Notes: generated by a model from the letters alone, not told the origin. A stretch of DNA of 64,000 bases from Aestuariimicrobium kwangyangense DSM 21549 (GCF_000421525.1 NZ_ATXE01000001.1:868001-932000); one strand, 5' to 3'. Shown: positions 1 through 8,456, counted from the stretch's first letter. Translations and numbers: made by a program.

Positions 1-214
1 AGGCGGGGGCGGCGATGCCGGCGACACCCAGGCCGACCAAGCCGGCGAGCGCGCTGCGACGCGACACCGAGGCGGCGACGACGTCGCCGAAGTAGGGGTT
101 GGAGGAGGTGTTGGCGTCAGGCTTGGAGCAGGCGTCGCCACACTTGTAGTGGCAGGTCATGGCCGTGCGTCCGCCCTCGTGGGAGCGGGTCAGCAGGGGC
201 AGGAGTGAACGCAT
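1..214 (-). CDS. PhoX-family (DUF839) alkaline phosphatase, N-terminal fragment
   Basis: The gene runs off the left edge; 71 codons are visible. The ATG (212-214) follows a GAAGGGAACC ribosome site. The N-terminus has the pattern of actinobacterial PhoX/DUF839 proteins: a LLPLLTRSHEGGRTAMTCHY segment, a Cys-containing stretch (CHYKCGDACS), an NPYFGDVVA segment, then SRRSALAGLVG followed by a hydrophobic run, which is a Tat-type signal. PhoX enzymes are exported calcium- and iron-dependent phosphomonoesterases that release phosphate outside the membrane. A PHO-box-like direct repeat lies about 100 nt upstream, consistent with phosphate control. The catalytic domain is outside the window, so the family call rests on the N-terminal pattern. 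Confidence 0.75.
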   Translation of the reverse strand, partial: MRSLLPLLTRSHEGGRTAMTCHYKCGDACSKPDANTSSNPYFGDVVAASVSRRSALAGLVGLGVAGIAAPA

Positions 215-280
215 CAAGGTTCCCTTCGGTGTGATGTCGGCCGACGAACGGCCCGGCACCGCCTGGGGCGGGTGCTCCTG

Positions 281-286
281 AACCTA
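281..286 (-). promoter_or_regulatory. Possible -10 hexamer for the phoX-like gene
   Basis: On the minus strand this reads TAGGTT, 67 nt before the ATG and just downstream of the PHO-box-like repeat. No good -35 is seen, as expected for an activator-dependent promoter. The call rests on spacing and composition only. Confidence 0.35.
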
Positions 287-314
287 GGCAGCGCAATGGC
301 CCGGGCAGCGGCGC

Positions 315-336
315 TGGGGTGAACTCCCGGTGACCA
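315..336 (-). promoter_or_regulatory. PHO-box-like direct repeat upstream of phoX
   Basis: On the plus strand, TGAAC at 320-324 and TGACC at 331-335 are exactly 11 bp apart; on the minus strand these read GGTCA and GTTCA. Streptomyces PhoP binds 11-bp direct repeats of GTTCACC type. A further lone TGAAC lies at 279-283. The same 11-bp spacing occurs between phoU and the senX3-like gene in this window. Confidence 0.5.
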
Positions 337-414
337 TTGGGTGGGGTGCTCAATACATGCGCTGCGTCTTGCGAAAAGAGCGGTTGCCCATGACCGCGGA
401 AGGTGCCGCCGGCC

Positions 415-497
415 AATCGTGCGGATCGTGTGCTGTGGCGGCGATGGTTGCTGCCCCAGTGCAACAGGTGGCGTCAGGGCACACGATTCGCACGATT
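415..497. repeat. 83-bp palindromic interspersed repeat, copy A
   Basis: The arms AATCGTGCGGATCGTGTGC (415-433) and GCACACGATTCGCACGATT (479-497) are inverted repeats of 19 nt with one G-U pair, enclosing a 45-nt centre that contains GTGCAACA. Copy B at 55236-55318 has the same length, nearly the same arms and the same core. Here it lies 29 bp beyond the stop codon of the flavoprotein gene, so it could act as a terminator-like RNA hairpin. Apart from this and the phosphate-type sites, nothing else is seen between 215 and 525. Confidence 0.8.
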
Positions 498-525
498 CGT
501 CCGCAAGACCCGGGCCAGGTGGCGC

Positions 526-2199
526 TCAGGTGGTCAGGTCAGCCAGGTACTGGTGCACCAGGGCCACCACCGCGGCCCCCTCACCCGTGGCGGAGGCAAC
601 CCGCTTCATCGAGCCTGCCCGCACGTCGCCCGCGCAGAAGACACCGGGGACGCAGGTCGCCAGGGCGGCGGGTGGAACGTCATCGGGCCAGCGGTCGGCG
701 GGCACCTCCGCTCCCGTCTGCACGTACCCCCGCTCGTCGACGCATACCTCATCCGGCAACCAGTCAGTACGCGGGTCGGCGCCGATCAGCAGACACAGCG
801 CCCGGGCCGGGAACAGCTCGTCCTCGCCGTTGTCGTCATGGTGGGCGATCACCCCGGCGAGCATTCCCTCGGCGTCGGTGGTGGCCCCCACCACCCGGGT
901 GTTACCGCGCACGGTCACCCGGGGGTTCCACGTCAGTTCATCGATCAGGTACCTCGACATGGTGGCCGTCAGGTCGGGCCGTCGCACCAACACGGTCACG
1001 CTTCGGGCGAACCGTGCCAGGTGGATCGCCGCCTGTCCGGCCGAGTTCCCCCCGCCGACCACGACCACGTCCTGGTCCTCCAGCTCGGCCGCGACCGTCA
1101 TGGCCGAGCCCTGGTGCACGCCGTGGCCGACCAGGTCGTCCAACGCGGGGACCCCGAGCCGGCGATAGGTCACCCCGGTGGCGAGCACCACGGCGCGGGC
1201 CCGCACGCCGCCGCCATCGGTGTGCACGCGGTGCGGCTGATCGAGGCCCATGCCCAGGGTGATCCGGGTCACCGGCCAGCCGGTGAAGAACCGGGTCCCG
1301 AACCTGATCGCCTGACTGCGCGCGCGCTGGGTGAGCCGCATGCCCGAGATTCCCCGGGGGAAGCCGAGGTAGTTGCGGATCATCGAACTGGACCCAGCCT
1401 GCCCCCCGATCACCTCTGCCTCGAGCACCACGGTCGACAGTCCCTCGCTCGAGGCGTAGACGGCCGCGGCCAGACCCGCCGGACCGCCACCCACGATGAC
1501 CACGTCCACGACCTTGTCGACGTCAATGTCGTCGGGTCTTCCGTACAACTTCTCCGCCACCTGGCGCACCGAGGTGCAGGCCGCGACCTCGCCCTCGGTC
1601 GAGACGATCAGTGGCCACTGGCCGTCGAGGTCGGGCCTGGTCGCCAAGGCCCTTCGTCCGACCTCCGAGTCCGGCGGGTGCACCCCGTACGGCGTGCCCG
1701 CGCGCAGCAGGAAGTCGCCCAGCTTGCGGGTGAGCGGGTCGCGCGTGGGGGTGACGATGCTGATCGACTCGACCAGGCTCTGGCGGGTCGAGGCCCAGTC
1801 GTTGAGTAGTTCGCCGATGGCCGAGTGGAACTCCTCGTCGCGGGGGCCCCGGGGCAGCAGCAGGTAGGCGTCCGCCTTGCCCTTGGCGACCACGGCGCGA
1901 AGGGTCGGCGCGACGGCCAGGAACCTGTCCCAGGGCACCACGATGGCGCGACGGGTGTTGGCCGAGACCGTGCGCATGGCATGGATGGCCTCGAAGCAGG
2001 GGGCGTCGCTCAGTTGGTCCTCGACGACGAGCAGCGCCACCACCCTGCCGTCGTCGAGCACCCGGCGGGTGACTGACTTGGCCTCAGCCGCCGTGGTGCA
2101 CACCCTGACGTCGTACTCGTGGGCGTAGCGCTGGAACTGGTCGGCCATGACGTCGGCGTTGTGGCTCGACAGGCAGACGATGGTGGGGTCGTTCGGCAC
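526..2199 (-). CDS. Fused receiver / thioredoxin-fold / thioredoxin-reductase-like FAD protein
   Basis: This 557-residue protein has three parts. Residues 1-130 resemble a response-regulator receiver, but the acidic pair is replaced by SHN; an Asp in the VVEDQ segment sits near the usual phosphoacceptor. Residues 145-225 look like a thioredoxin/glutaredoxin fold without a CxxC. Residues 230-557 are thioredoxin-reductase-like, with the FAD motif VVIVGGGPAGLAAAVYAS, a GGQA segment and a second nucleotide motif VVVVGGGNSAGQAA. The redox CxxC of true thioredoxin reductases is absent (GHGVHQGSAM occupies the site), so disulfide reduction by the usual mechanism is unlikely. The GTG start follows a strong GGGGAGGA site. 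The neighbouring antiporter-UBP gene on the same strand, 75 bp upstream, may be a functional partner. The substrate is unknown. Confidence 0.8.
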   Translation of the reverse strand: MPNDPTIVCLSSHNADVMADQFQRYAHEYDVRVCTTAAEAKSVTRRVLDDGRVVALLVVEDQLSDAPCFEAIHAMRTVSANTRRAIVVPWDRFLAVAPTLRAVVAKGKADAYLLLPRGPRDEEFHSAIGELLNDWASTRQSLVESISIVTPTRDPLTRKLGDFLLRAGTPYGVHPPDSEVGRRALATRPDLDGQWPLIVSTEGEVAACTSVRQVAEKLYGRPDDIDVDKVVDVVIVGGGPAGLAAAVYASSEGLSTVVLEAEVIGGQAGSSSMIRNYLGFPRGISGMRLTQRARSQAIRFGTRFFTGWPVTRITLGMGLDQPHRVHTDGGGVRARAVVLATGVTYRRLGVPALDDLVGHGVHQGSAMTVAAELEDQDVVVVGGGNSAGQAAIHLARFARSVTVLVRRPDLTATMSRYLIDELTWNPRVTVRGNTRVVGATTDAEGMLAGVIAHHDDNGEDELFPARALCLLIGADPRTDWLPDEVCVDERGYVQTGAEVPADRWPDDVPPAALATCVPGVFCAGDVRAGSMKRVASATGEGAAVVALVHQYLADLTT

Positions 2200-2274
2200 G
2201 GGTTCCTCCCCTCGCTGGGCGGCTGGCTGATCGGTGCTGGCTGATTTGCGGGAGTGGCCCGTTGGACCGAGACG

Positions 2275-4137
2275 TCAGGACGTGCGGGAGTGCACGTAGC
2301 ACCATCGCCAGTGTTCACCGGGCTCGGCCGACTCCATCACCGGGTGCCCCGTCGCACGGAAGTGCTTGGTGGCGTGGCGCCCCTTCGACGAGTCGCAGCA
2401 GCCGATGTGTCCACAGGTGAGGCACTGTCTCAGGGCCACCGGGGTCAGCCCCTGTTCGATGCAACTGCGGCAGACCGGGTGCTCGTCGGTGTCGACGGCG
2501 GGGTAGCTGCGAAGGTCTTCGCAGTCCCCTCCCTCCGACCCGAGGCTGGCGTCCGGGCCGGACGCGCGGATGGTGGCGCGCTCGCTCCGGGCGTTGTCGA
2601 TCATCGACTCCTCGAGGTCCAGCATCCCCAGCACCTCGCGCACCACGTCGGAGGGAGTGTTCCCCGAATTCCTGATCTCGAGCACTCGGGCCCGTTCCGC
2701 CTCCAGCATGGCCAGGCGGGCTCGTGCGTACTGCTCGCTGGGCGCCTCGTCCGCTCCTTGGGTCGACAGTCGCTCCCAGGCGGCGAAGGTGCGTTGGTCG
2801 AGTCGATTGCGCAGCGTCGACGCCATGCCGTGGGTGTTGTCGAGGTCGAGTTCGTCCAGACGCACCAGGGCAGCCTCACCGGCCTGCTGCAGCAGGGTTG
2901 CGCGGGCCAGGGCGTCGACGGCGGGGTCAGGCGGACGAACCTTGAGGGCTCGGGTGATGATCGGCAGGGTGAGGCCCTGGCCGAAGAGGGTGCCGAGCAC
3001 CACCACCAGCGCCAGCAGGATGAGCAGCGGTCGCTGGGGGGTGTCCTCAGGCAGGATCAACGCAGCCGCGAGTGTGACAACGCCACGCATGCCTGCCCAG
3101 CCGATGACCACGGCGTGCCTGGGAGGCATCCGGTCGTCGCTGGTGCGCAGCCGGTTGGCCAAGGCCTGCGTGGCGAGCACGAACACCATGCGCACGAGGA
3201 TCACGCAGGCCAGGGTCGCCGCGCACACGGCCAGCACGATCGGCCATGGCACGACCGATTCGGCGACCTGTCCGAGGATCTCGCGGGCCTGCAGGCCGAT
3301 CAGCAGGAAGACGGCGTTCTCGAGCAGGAACGAGATGGTGCGCCACGTGAGTGTCTCGTTCAGCCGCGACTGTGCCGACTGGATCGTGGCGGCCTTGTGA
3401 CCGAGCAGGATCCCCGCGACCACCACCGCGATCACCCCGGACGCGTGCACCTGCTCGGCCACCAGGTAGGCCGTGAAGGGGGTGATGAACGACACCGACG
3501 TGTCGAGCAGGGGAGAGGTGAGCAGTTTGCGAACCTTCGCCACCACGATGAACACCAGCAGCCCGACCAGCACACCACCGCCGGCGGCGACGACGAAGTC
3601 GAGGCCCACGCGCTGCCATGAGACCGCCGCGGCCATGGCCACGATGGCGGTCCTCAGCGCCACCAGGGCGGTGGCGTCGTTCAGCAGTGACTCGGCCTCG
3701 AGGATCGAGACCACATCGCGGGGCAGGCCGATCCGGCGGGCGACGGCGGTCGCGGCGACAGCGTCGGGTGGGGCGACCACGGCTCCGATGGCCAGGGCGA
3801 CCGGCCAACCCACATCGGGCACGAGCAGCATCACCACTGCGGCCACCGTTGCGGTGGTGAGCAGGACCAACAGCACCGAGAGTTGCACGACGGTCCTGAA
3901 GTTCGCCCGCAGGTCGATGATCGAGGTCTGGATGGCGGTGGCGTACAGCAGCGGCGGCAACAGCCCCAGCAGCACGACCTCGGGTTGAAGGTGCACCTGC
4001 GGCACGTGGGGCACGTACGAGACGGCGATGCCCAGGGCGATCAACAGCATGGGGGCAGCGATGCGCAGCCGATCGGCGAGGGCGGTGCCTGCGATCACGA
4101 CCACGGCGATGCCCAGCAGCACGATCAGGGTTGTCAC
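2275..4137 (-). CDS. CPA1-family Na+/H+ antiporter with C-terminal UBP zinc finger
   Basis: This 620-residue membrane protein has about twelve hydrophobic segments in residues 1-400. CPA1/NhaP hallmarks are GAVVAPPDAVAATAV and EAESLLNDATALV, which contains the ion-binding Asn-Asp pair. It should exchange cytoplasmic Na+ (or K+) for protons. A soluble tail follows, and residues 535-620 form a ubiquitin-protease-type (UBP) zinc finger with paired cysteines, a GHIGCCDSSKGRHATKHF core and the WRWCYVH end. UBP fingers bind ubiquitin C-termini in eukaryotes; their bacterial ligand is not known to me. The GTG start lacks a clear ribosome site. The gene lies just upstream of the fused flavoprotein, on the same strand. 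Confidence 0.85.
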   Translation of the reverse strand: MTTLIVLLGIAVVVIAGTALADRLRIAAPMLLIALGIAVSYVPHVPQVHLQPEVVLLGLLPPLLYATAIQTSIIDLRANFRTVVQLSVLLVLLTTATVAAVVMLLVPDVGWPVALAIGAVVAPPDAVAATAVARRIGLPRDVVSILEAESLLNDATALVALRTAIVAMAAAVSWQRVGLDFVVAAGGGVLVGLLVFIVVAKVRKLLTSPLLDTSVSFITPFTAYLVAEQVHASGVIAVVVAGILLGHKAATIQSAQSRLNETLTWRTISFLLENAVFLLIGLQAREILGQVAESVVPWPIVLAVCAATLACVILVRMVFVLATQALANRLRTSDDRMPPRHAVVIGWAGMRGVVTLAAALILPEDTPQRPLLILLALVVVLGTLFGQGLTLPIITRALKVRPPDPAVDALARATLLQQAGEAALVRLDELDLDNTHGMASTLRNRLDQRTFAAWERLSTQGADEAPSEQYARARLAMLEAERARVLEIRNSGNTPSDVVREVLGMLDLEESMIDNARSERATIRASGPDASLGSEGGDCEDLRSYPAVDTDEHPVCRSCIEQGLTPVALRQCLTCGHIGCCDSSKGRHATKHFRATGHPVMESAEPGEHWRWCYVHSRTS

Positions 4138-4212
4138 GGCGTCATTCTTGCGCGTGCGGACTGCCCCGTGAACAGGTTCCGCTGTCCGCGAGCGACGGGC
4201 CTCGGCAGTGGG

Positions 4213-4983
4213 TCAGTTCTGGCGGTGCACCTTGTGGTTGGCGGCCTGGGCGCGCGGACGAACCACCAGCCGGTCGATGTTCACATGTGCCGGTCGCTCG
4301 GCGACCCAGCCGATCACCTCGGCGATGTCCTCGGCCAGGAGGGGTTCGGCCACTCCCGCGTAGACCTGGTCGGCCTTCTGCTGGTCACCGCCGAATCGGG
4401 TGAGCGAGAACTCCTCGGTGTGCACCATGCCCGGTGCGACCTCGCAGACCCGGATGGGTTCGGCCACCAACTCCAACCGCAGGGCCCCGACCATGGATCG
4501 CTCGGCAGCCTTCACCCCGCAGTACCCGCCGCCACCCTCGTAGGCAGCCTCGGCAGCGGTGGAGGTGACGAACACCACCGTGCCCTCGGCCACGCGCACC
4601 GCGGGCAGCAGCGCCTGGGTCACCCGGGCGGCGCCGAGCACGTTCGAGTCGTACATCCGTCGCCACAGCTCCAGGTCCGTCTCGGCCAAGGGCTCCTGGC
4701 CGAGCGCCCCGCCGGCGTTGTTCACCAACAGGTCGACGCGACCACCCCACTCGTCCACCACAGCCTTGAGGGCGGCGACCTGTTCGGCGTCGGAGACATC
4801 GCAGCTGACCGCATGTCCGCCGATCTCGGCGGCGAGGGCCTCGATCCGATCGGTGCGACGGGCCACGCAGAGCACCCGCCAGCCGTGCGCAGCGAGCCAG
4901 CGGGCGGTGGCTGCACCGATGCCGGACGAGGCTCCGGTGACGACTGCGGTGCGGGTGGTGGGCCTGGCGTCGTGGCTGCTCAT
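4213..4983 (-). CDS. Short-chain dehydrogenase/reductase
   Basis: About 256 residues. The Rossmann motif TGASSGIGAA, the NNAG motif and the catalytic Ser with Y-x3-K (YCGVKAAE) mark a classical SDR of the YdfG/3-hydroxy acid type, using NAD(P)H to interconvert an alcohol and a ketone. The substrate cannot be told from sequence. I chose the ATG at 4983; a TTG at 4995 in the same frame is possible. The gene is divergent from the Dabb gene, with only 45 bp between starts. Residues after the catalytic motif (EVAPGMVHTEEF) are typical of the YdfG group. Confidence 0.8.
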   Translation of the reverse strand: MSSHDARPTTRTAVVTGASSGIGAATARWLAAHGWRVLCVARRTDRIEALAAEIGGHAVSCDVSDAEQVAALKAVVDEWGGRVDLLVNNAGGALGQEPLAETDLELWRRMYDSNVLGAARVTQALLPAVRVAEGTVVFVTSTAAEAAYEGGGGYCGVKAAERSMVGALRLELVAEPIRVCEVAPGMVHTEEFSLTRFGGDQQKADQVYAGVAEPLLAEDIAEVIGWVAERPAHVNIDRLVVRPRAQAANHKVHRQN

Positions 4984-5028
4984 GAGACGATTCAACCAGT
5001 CCCGGACCCCCCACTAGCGTTGCGGTCC

Positions 5029-5331
5029 ATGAGTGACCAACCCATCCAGCACACCGTCAGCTTCCGACTCGTCCATGCCCCGGGTTCGGACCAGGAGCGG
5101 GACTTCCTCGACGTGGCCAGCGGCCTCGCCGACATCCCCGGGGTGCAGAACTTCCGGCAGTTGCGGCAGGTGAGCCCCAAGTCGGACCACACGTTCTGGT
5201 TCACCATGGAGTTCGCCGACCAGACGGCCTACGACGCGTACACCAACCACCCGGTCCACGTCGCGTTCGTCCGTGACCGGTGGGAGCGAGAGGTGACCAG
5301 CTTCCAGGAGCTCGACTTCGTGGCCCTGTGA
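5029..5331 (+). CDS. Dabb (stress-responsive alpha/beta barrel) domain protein
   Basis: A 100-residue single-domain protein. The opening [13 protein letters not shown], the central [18 protein letters not shown] and the closing [10 protein letters not shown] segment are typical of Dabb proteins, small dimeric ferredoxin-like barrels. Some relatives are polyketide cyclases; most bacterial ones have no known role. A TAGCGT hexamer ends 8 nt before the ATG and no ribosome site is seen, so the mRNA is probably leaderless. gpmA follows 64 bp downstream with its own promoter. Confidence 0.75.
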   Translation: MSDQPIQHTVSFRLVHAPGSDQERDFLDVASGLADIPGVQNFRQLRQVSPKSDHTFWFTMEFADQTAYDAYTNHPVHVAFVRDRWEREVTSFQELDFVAL

Positions 5332-5395
5332 GGTCGTCGCCCGACTTCGTGGGCCCGTGACGTCGGCGTGGAGGCCCGCCGATAGACTCGCGGCC

Positions 5396-6145
5396 ATGAG
5401 CTACAACCTTGTGCTGCTCCGCCACGGCGAGAGCGAATGGAACGCCAAGAACCTGTTCACCGGCTGGGTGGACGTCGACATCAACGAGAAGGGTGTCGGC
5501 GAGGCCAAGAAGGCCGCCGAGCTGCTCAAGGCCGAAGGGTTGCTGCCCGACGTGCTGCACACCTCGGTGCTGCGCCGCGCGATCCACACCGCGTACCTGG
5601 CTCTCGACGGCTGTGACCGGCACTGGATCCCGGTCAAGCGCAGTTGGCGACTCAACGAGCGCCACTACGGCAAGCTCCAGGGTTTGAACAAGACCGAGAT
5701 CCGCGACCAGTTCGGTGACGAGCAGTTCATGCAGTGGCGCCGCTCCTATGACGTGCCGCCGCCCCCGATCGAGGTCGACAACGAGTTCTCCCAGTTCAAC
5801 GACCCCCGCTATGCCGACATCCCGGCAGACCAGCGTCCTTTGACCGAGTGCCTCAAGGATGTCGTCGCACGCATGCTGCCCTACTGGGAGTCGGACGTGA
5901 AGCCCGACCTCGCCCAGGGCAGGACGGTGCTGATCACCGCTCACGGGAACTCGCTGCGGGCCCTGGTGAAGCACCTCGACCAGATCTCGGACGACGAGAT
6001 CGCCGGCCTCAACATCCCCACCGGTATCCCGCTCTACTACGAGCTGGACGAGAACTTCGCCCCCGTCACCCGCGGTGGTCGCTACCTCGACCCCGAGGCG
6101 GCTGCCGAGTCGATCAAGGCCGTGGCCAACCAGGGCAAGAAGTGA
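5396..6145 (+). CDS. gpmA: 2,3-bisphosphoglycerate-dependent phosphoglycerate mutase
   Basis: This 249-residue protein interconverts 3- and 2-phosphoglycerate in glycolysis and gluconeogenesis. The phospho-histidine motif [12 protein letters not shown] is at residues 4-15, followed by the FTGWVDVDI segment, the [12 protein letters not shown] substrate loop and the second catalytic histidine in [10 protein letters not shown]. Length and motifs match dPGM enzymes. TAGACT at 5383-5388 lies 7 nt before the ATG and there is no ribosome site, so translation is likely leaderless. A strong hairpin follows 58 bp after the stop. Confidence 0.97.
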   Translation: MSYNLVLLRHGESEWNAKNLFTGWVDVDINEKGVGEAKKAAELLKAEGLLPDVLHTSVLRRAIHTAYLALDGCDRHWIPVKRSWRLNERHYGKLQGLNKTEIRDQFGDEQFMQWRRSYDVPPPPIEVDNEFSQFNDPRYADIPADQRPLTECLKDVVARMLPYWESDVKPDLAQGRTVLITAHGNSLRALVKHLDQISDDEIAGLNIPTGIPLYYELDENFAPVTRGGRYLDPEAAAESIKAVANQGKK

Positions 6146-6203
6146 TCCTGGCCTGACTTGCGCCCGCTCGCTGAGCACGCTGGGCCCCATTGGGCCCGGA
6201 CGT

Positions 6204-6242
6204 ACGAACGCGCGGCACCCTCGCTGGGTGCCGCGCGTTCGT
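6204..6242. terminator. Strong hairpin between convergent gpmA and phoU
   Basis: A perfect 17-bp inverted repeat, arms ACGAACGCGCGGCACCC and its complement, surrounds a 5-nt loop (TCGCT). It lies between gpmA and the convergent phoU gene and probably ends both transcripts. No U-tract is visible on the gpmA side. Confidence 0.8.
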
Positions 6243-6312
6243 CGTCCGTGCTGCTTCCGATGGGGCGTTGCCCGGACCGTCAGGTCGGTCTGGGCCAACA
6301 CGGATCGGTCGA

Positions 6313-6981
6313 TCAGTAGGTGGTCGGCCAGTTCTCGCCCTCGGGAACGTCGCCGGTCAGCACCAGGATGATGCGGCGGCCCATGGCGACGGCATGGTCG
6401 GCGATGCGCTCGTAGTAGCGGCCCAGCAGCGCCACGTCGACGGCCTTCTCGACACCGTGGTTCCAGTCGTCCCCGAGCAGCAGCTTGAACTGGTCGCGAC
6501 GCAGGGAGTCCATCTCCTCGTCCTTCTCGGCCAGTTCGCGAGCCGCGTGCGCATCGCGGCTCTCCAGCGTCGAGCAGGCAACCGTGATCATCTCGTCGGC
6601 CACCTCGGCCATGCGCGCGAAGTTCGCCTCGAGGTCGGACGGTACGGCCTTCTCGGGGAAGCGCATCCGGGAGATCTTGGCGACGTGAGCCGCGAGGTCA
6701 CCCATGCGGCTCAGTTCGAAGGTCATCCGCAGCACGGCGACGACGGTGCGCAACTCACCGGCAACCGGTGACTGGCGGGCCAGCAGGTTGAACGCCCGAT
6801 TCTCGAGGGTCTCGGCCTGGTCGTCGATGCGGACGTCGTCGGCGATGACGCGCTCCGCGATGGCCTGGTCGGCGGTGAGCAGGGCGGCGGTGGCGTCCTT
6901 CAGCGCGACCTGGCTGTCGCGGGCCATGGCCACGAGGTCGGTGATGAGGCCGTCGAGTTCGGCATGGTAGCTCTCGCGCAC
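6313..6981 (-). CDS. phoU: Phosphate signalling protein PhoU
   Basis: This 222-residue helical protein has two PhoU repeats: an N-terminal MRESYHAELDGLITDLVAMA segment, a conserved E-LENRAFNLLARQ region, a FELSRMGDLAAHVAKI motif, and the second-repeat motif LGRYYERIADHAVAMGRRI. PhoU couples the PstSCAB transporter to the phosphate-sensing kinase and dampens the Pho response when phosphate is plentiful. The GTG start follows AGGAGCTACC. It is divergent from the senX3-like gene, as in other actinomycetes, and the shared intergenic region holds 11-bp PHO-type repeats. Confidence 0.95.
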   Translation of the reverse strand: MRESYHAELDGLITDLVAMARDSQVALKDATAALLTADQAIAERVIADDVRIDDQAETLENRAFNLLARQSPVAGELRTVVAVLRMTFELSRMGDLAAHVAKISRMRFPEKAVPSDLEANFARMAEVADEMITVACSTLESRDAHAARELAEKDEEMDSLRRDQFKLLLGDDWNHGVEKAVDVALLGRYYERIADHAVAMGRRIILVLTGDVPEGENWPTTY

Positions 6982-7137
6982 GGTAGCTCCTGAAAGTGGC
7001 GGTGGGTACGTCTGATGCCATCAGCCTAGTCAGCCGACAGGAGCAAAGTCCTGTCCCGGTCATCGACAGCGCCCACCTGCGGCGAGCGTCGGCATCGGCC
7101 TCGACAGTAGGGGGCCCGATGGGGCACCGGCGGGCCA

Positions 7138-7170
7138 GTCGCTGAATCGCCGGTGAACACTGCCTGAACG
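7138..7170 (-). promoter_or_regulatory. PHO box: three 11-bp direct repeats between phoU and senX3
   Basis: On the plus strand, TGAAT at 7143, TGAAC at 7154 and TGAAC at 7165 are spaced exactly 11 bp; on the minus strand they read as GTTCA/ATTCA units. This is the geometry of PhoP binding sites in Streptomyces, which also occur in the phoU-phoR intergenic region there. Autoregulation by the adjacent response regulator is the natural inference. Confidence 0.65.
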
Positions 7171-7239
7171 TCCGGGGTGGGCCGGGCGCAGGGGTGGCCA
7201 CTGCACCGGGGGGAGGCGTCCCGCCGCTGGCTCCCACCC

Positions 7240-7245
7240 TATGAT
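7240..7245 (+). promoter_or_regulatory. -10 hexamer of senX3, leaderless
   Basis: TATGAT ends 8 nt before the GTG start at 7254, and no ribosome site lies between them, so transcription should begin at or near the start codon. Confidence 0.55.
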
Positions 7246-7253
7246 CAGGCGTT

Positions 7254-8453
7254 GTGAACCCTTGGCTCGTGCTGGCGCTCGGCATGGTGCTCGGCGCCGC
7301 CGCGACGACGGCACTGTTCGTCGCGCTCCGGGTCCGCGAGCGTCGCCGCGCCGCGCTCAGGCACGAGGTCACCGAGATCCATCCGCAGTTGGGCATGGTG
7401 CTCGCCGTGCTCAGGAGCGCCGGCATGATCGTCGGTTCCCATGACGAGGTGGCGCACTCCAATGTGCTGGCGCGCACCTGGGGACTGGTCCGCGGCGACC
7501 GGCTGTCGCTGCCCCCGGTGCTCGATGCGGTCCGGGAGGCCCGCCGCACCGATCGGGCCGTCACCCGCGAGGTCGAACTCAAGCGCGGCACCGGCACCCC
7601 CGTCATGCACCTGACCGTGCGCGTGGCGCCGCTCGAGAACGGCACCATGATCGTGCTGGCCGACGACCGCACGCCCCTGCTGCGGGTGGACGAGACCAGG
7701 CGCGACTTCGTCGCCAACGTGTCGCACGAACTGAAGACCCCCATCGGGGCGATCTCACTGCTGGCCGAAGCCCTGCTCGAAGCCGCGGACGATCCCGAGG
7801 GTGTCGTCCACTTCGCCCAACGCATGCAGTTCGAGGCGGCCCGACTCTCGGAGTTGGTCAAGCAGATCATCATGCTGTCGAGGCTGCAGTCGGACGACCC
7901 CATGCTGGCCGCCGAACCCGTGCGGGTCGGCGAGTTGTCGCGCATCGCCGTCGACCGGTGCCAGGCCCTGGCCCTGAAGAAGAACATCAGGGTGCTCACC
8001 TTCGGTGACGGTGACCTCGAGGTACTGGGTGACGTCGACCAACTCGCGGAGGCGGTCACCAATCTGTTGCAGAACGCCATCGCCTACTCCGATGACCACT
8101 CCCGGGTGGTGATCACCCATCGTCTGTCGAGCGAGCCCGATGGTGACATGGTCGAGATCGCGGTGGCCGACAACGGCATCGGCATCAGGCCCGACGAGCA
8201 GGAACGCATCTTCGAACGCTTCTACCGGGTCGACTACGGCCGGAGCCGTGACCAGGGTGGCACTGGGCTGGGGCTGAGCATCGTCAAGCACATCGCGTCG
8301 GTGCATGCCGGTACGGTCGACGTGTGGAGCCAACCCGGCCAGGGCTCGACGTTCACGCTCCGTTTCCCGGTGGCCACCGAGGGTGCCGACGGCGTGCCGC
8401 CGCTGACAGCGCACGCCCCCACCGACGCCCAGGCGTCCCTGACCGAAAGGTGA
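7254..8453 (+). CDS. senX3: Phosphate-sensing histidine kinase, SenX3/PhoR type
   Basis: A 399-residue kinase: one membrane segment (about 4-25), a PAS-like region (50-140), a HisKA dimerisation domain with the phosphorylated His158 in FVANVSHELKTP, and an HATPase domain with N-box LLQNAIAYSDD, VADNGIGI, and the GGTGLGLSIVKHI G2 box. It should phosphorylate the RegX3-like partner encoded 3 bp downstream. Divergent phoU and the PHO-type repeats point to phosphate sensing rather than another stimulus. The start is GTG. Confidence 0.92.
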   Translation: MNPWLVLALGMVLGAAATTALFVALRVRERRRAALRHEVTEIHPQLGMVLAVLRSAGMIVGSHDEVAHSNVLARTWGLVRGDRLSLPPVLDAVREARRTDRAVTREVELKRGTGTPVMHLTVRVAPLENGTMIVLADDRTPLLRVDETRRDFVANVSHELKTPIGAISLLAEALLEAADDPEGVVHFAQRMQFEAARLSELVKQIIMLSRLQSDDPMLAAEPVRVGELSRIAVDRCQALALKKNIRVLTFGDGDLEVLGDVDQLAEAVTNLLQNAIAYSDDHSRVVITHRLSSEPDGDMVEIAVADNGIGIRPDEQERIFERFYRVDYGRSRDQGGTGLGLSIVKHIASVHAGTVDVWSQPGQGSTFTLRFPVATEGADGVPPLTAHAPTDAQASLTER

Positions 8454-8456
8454 TTG

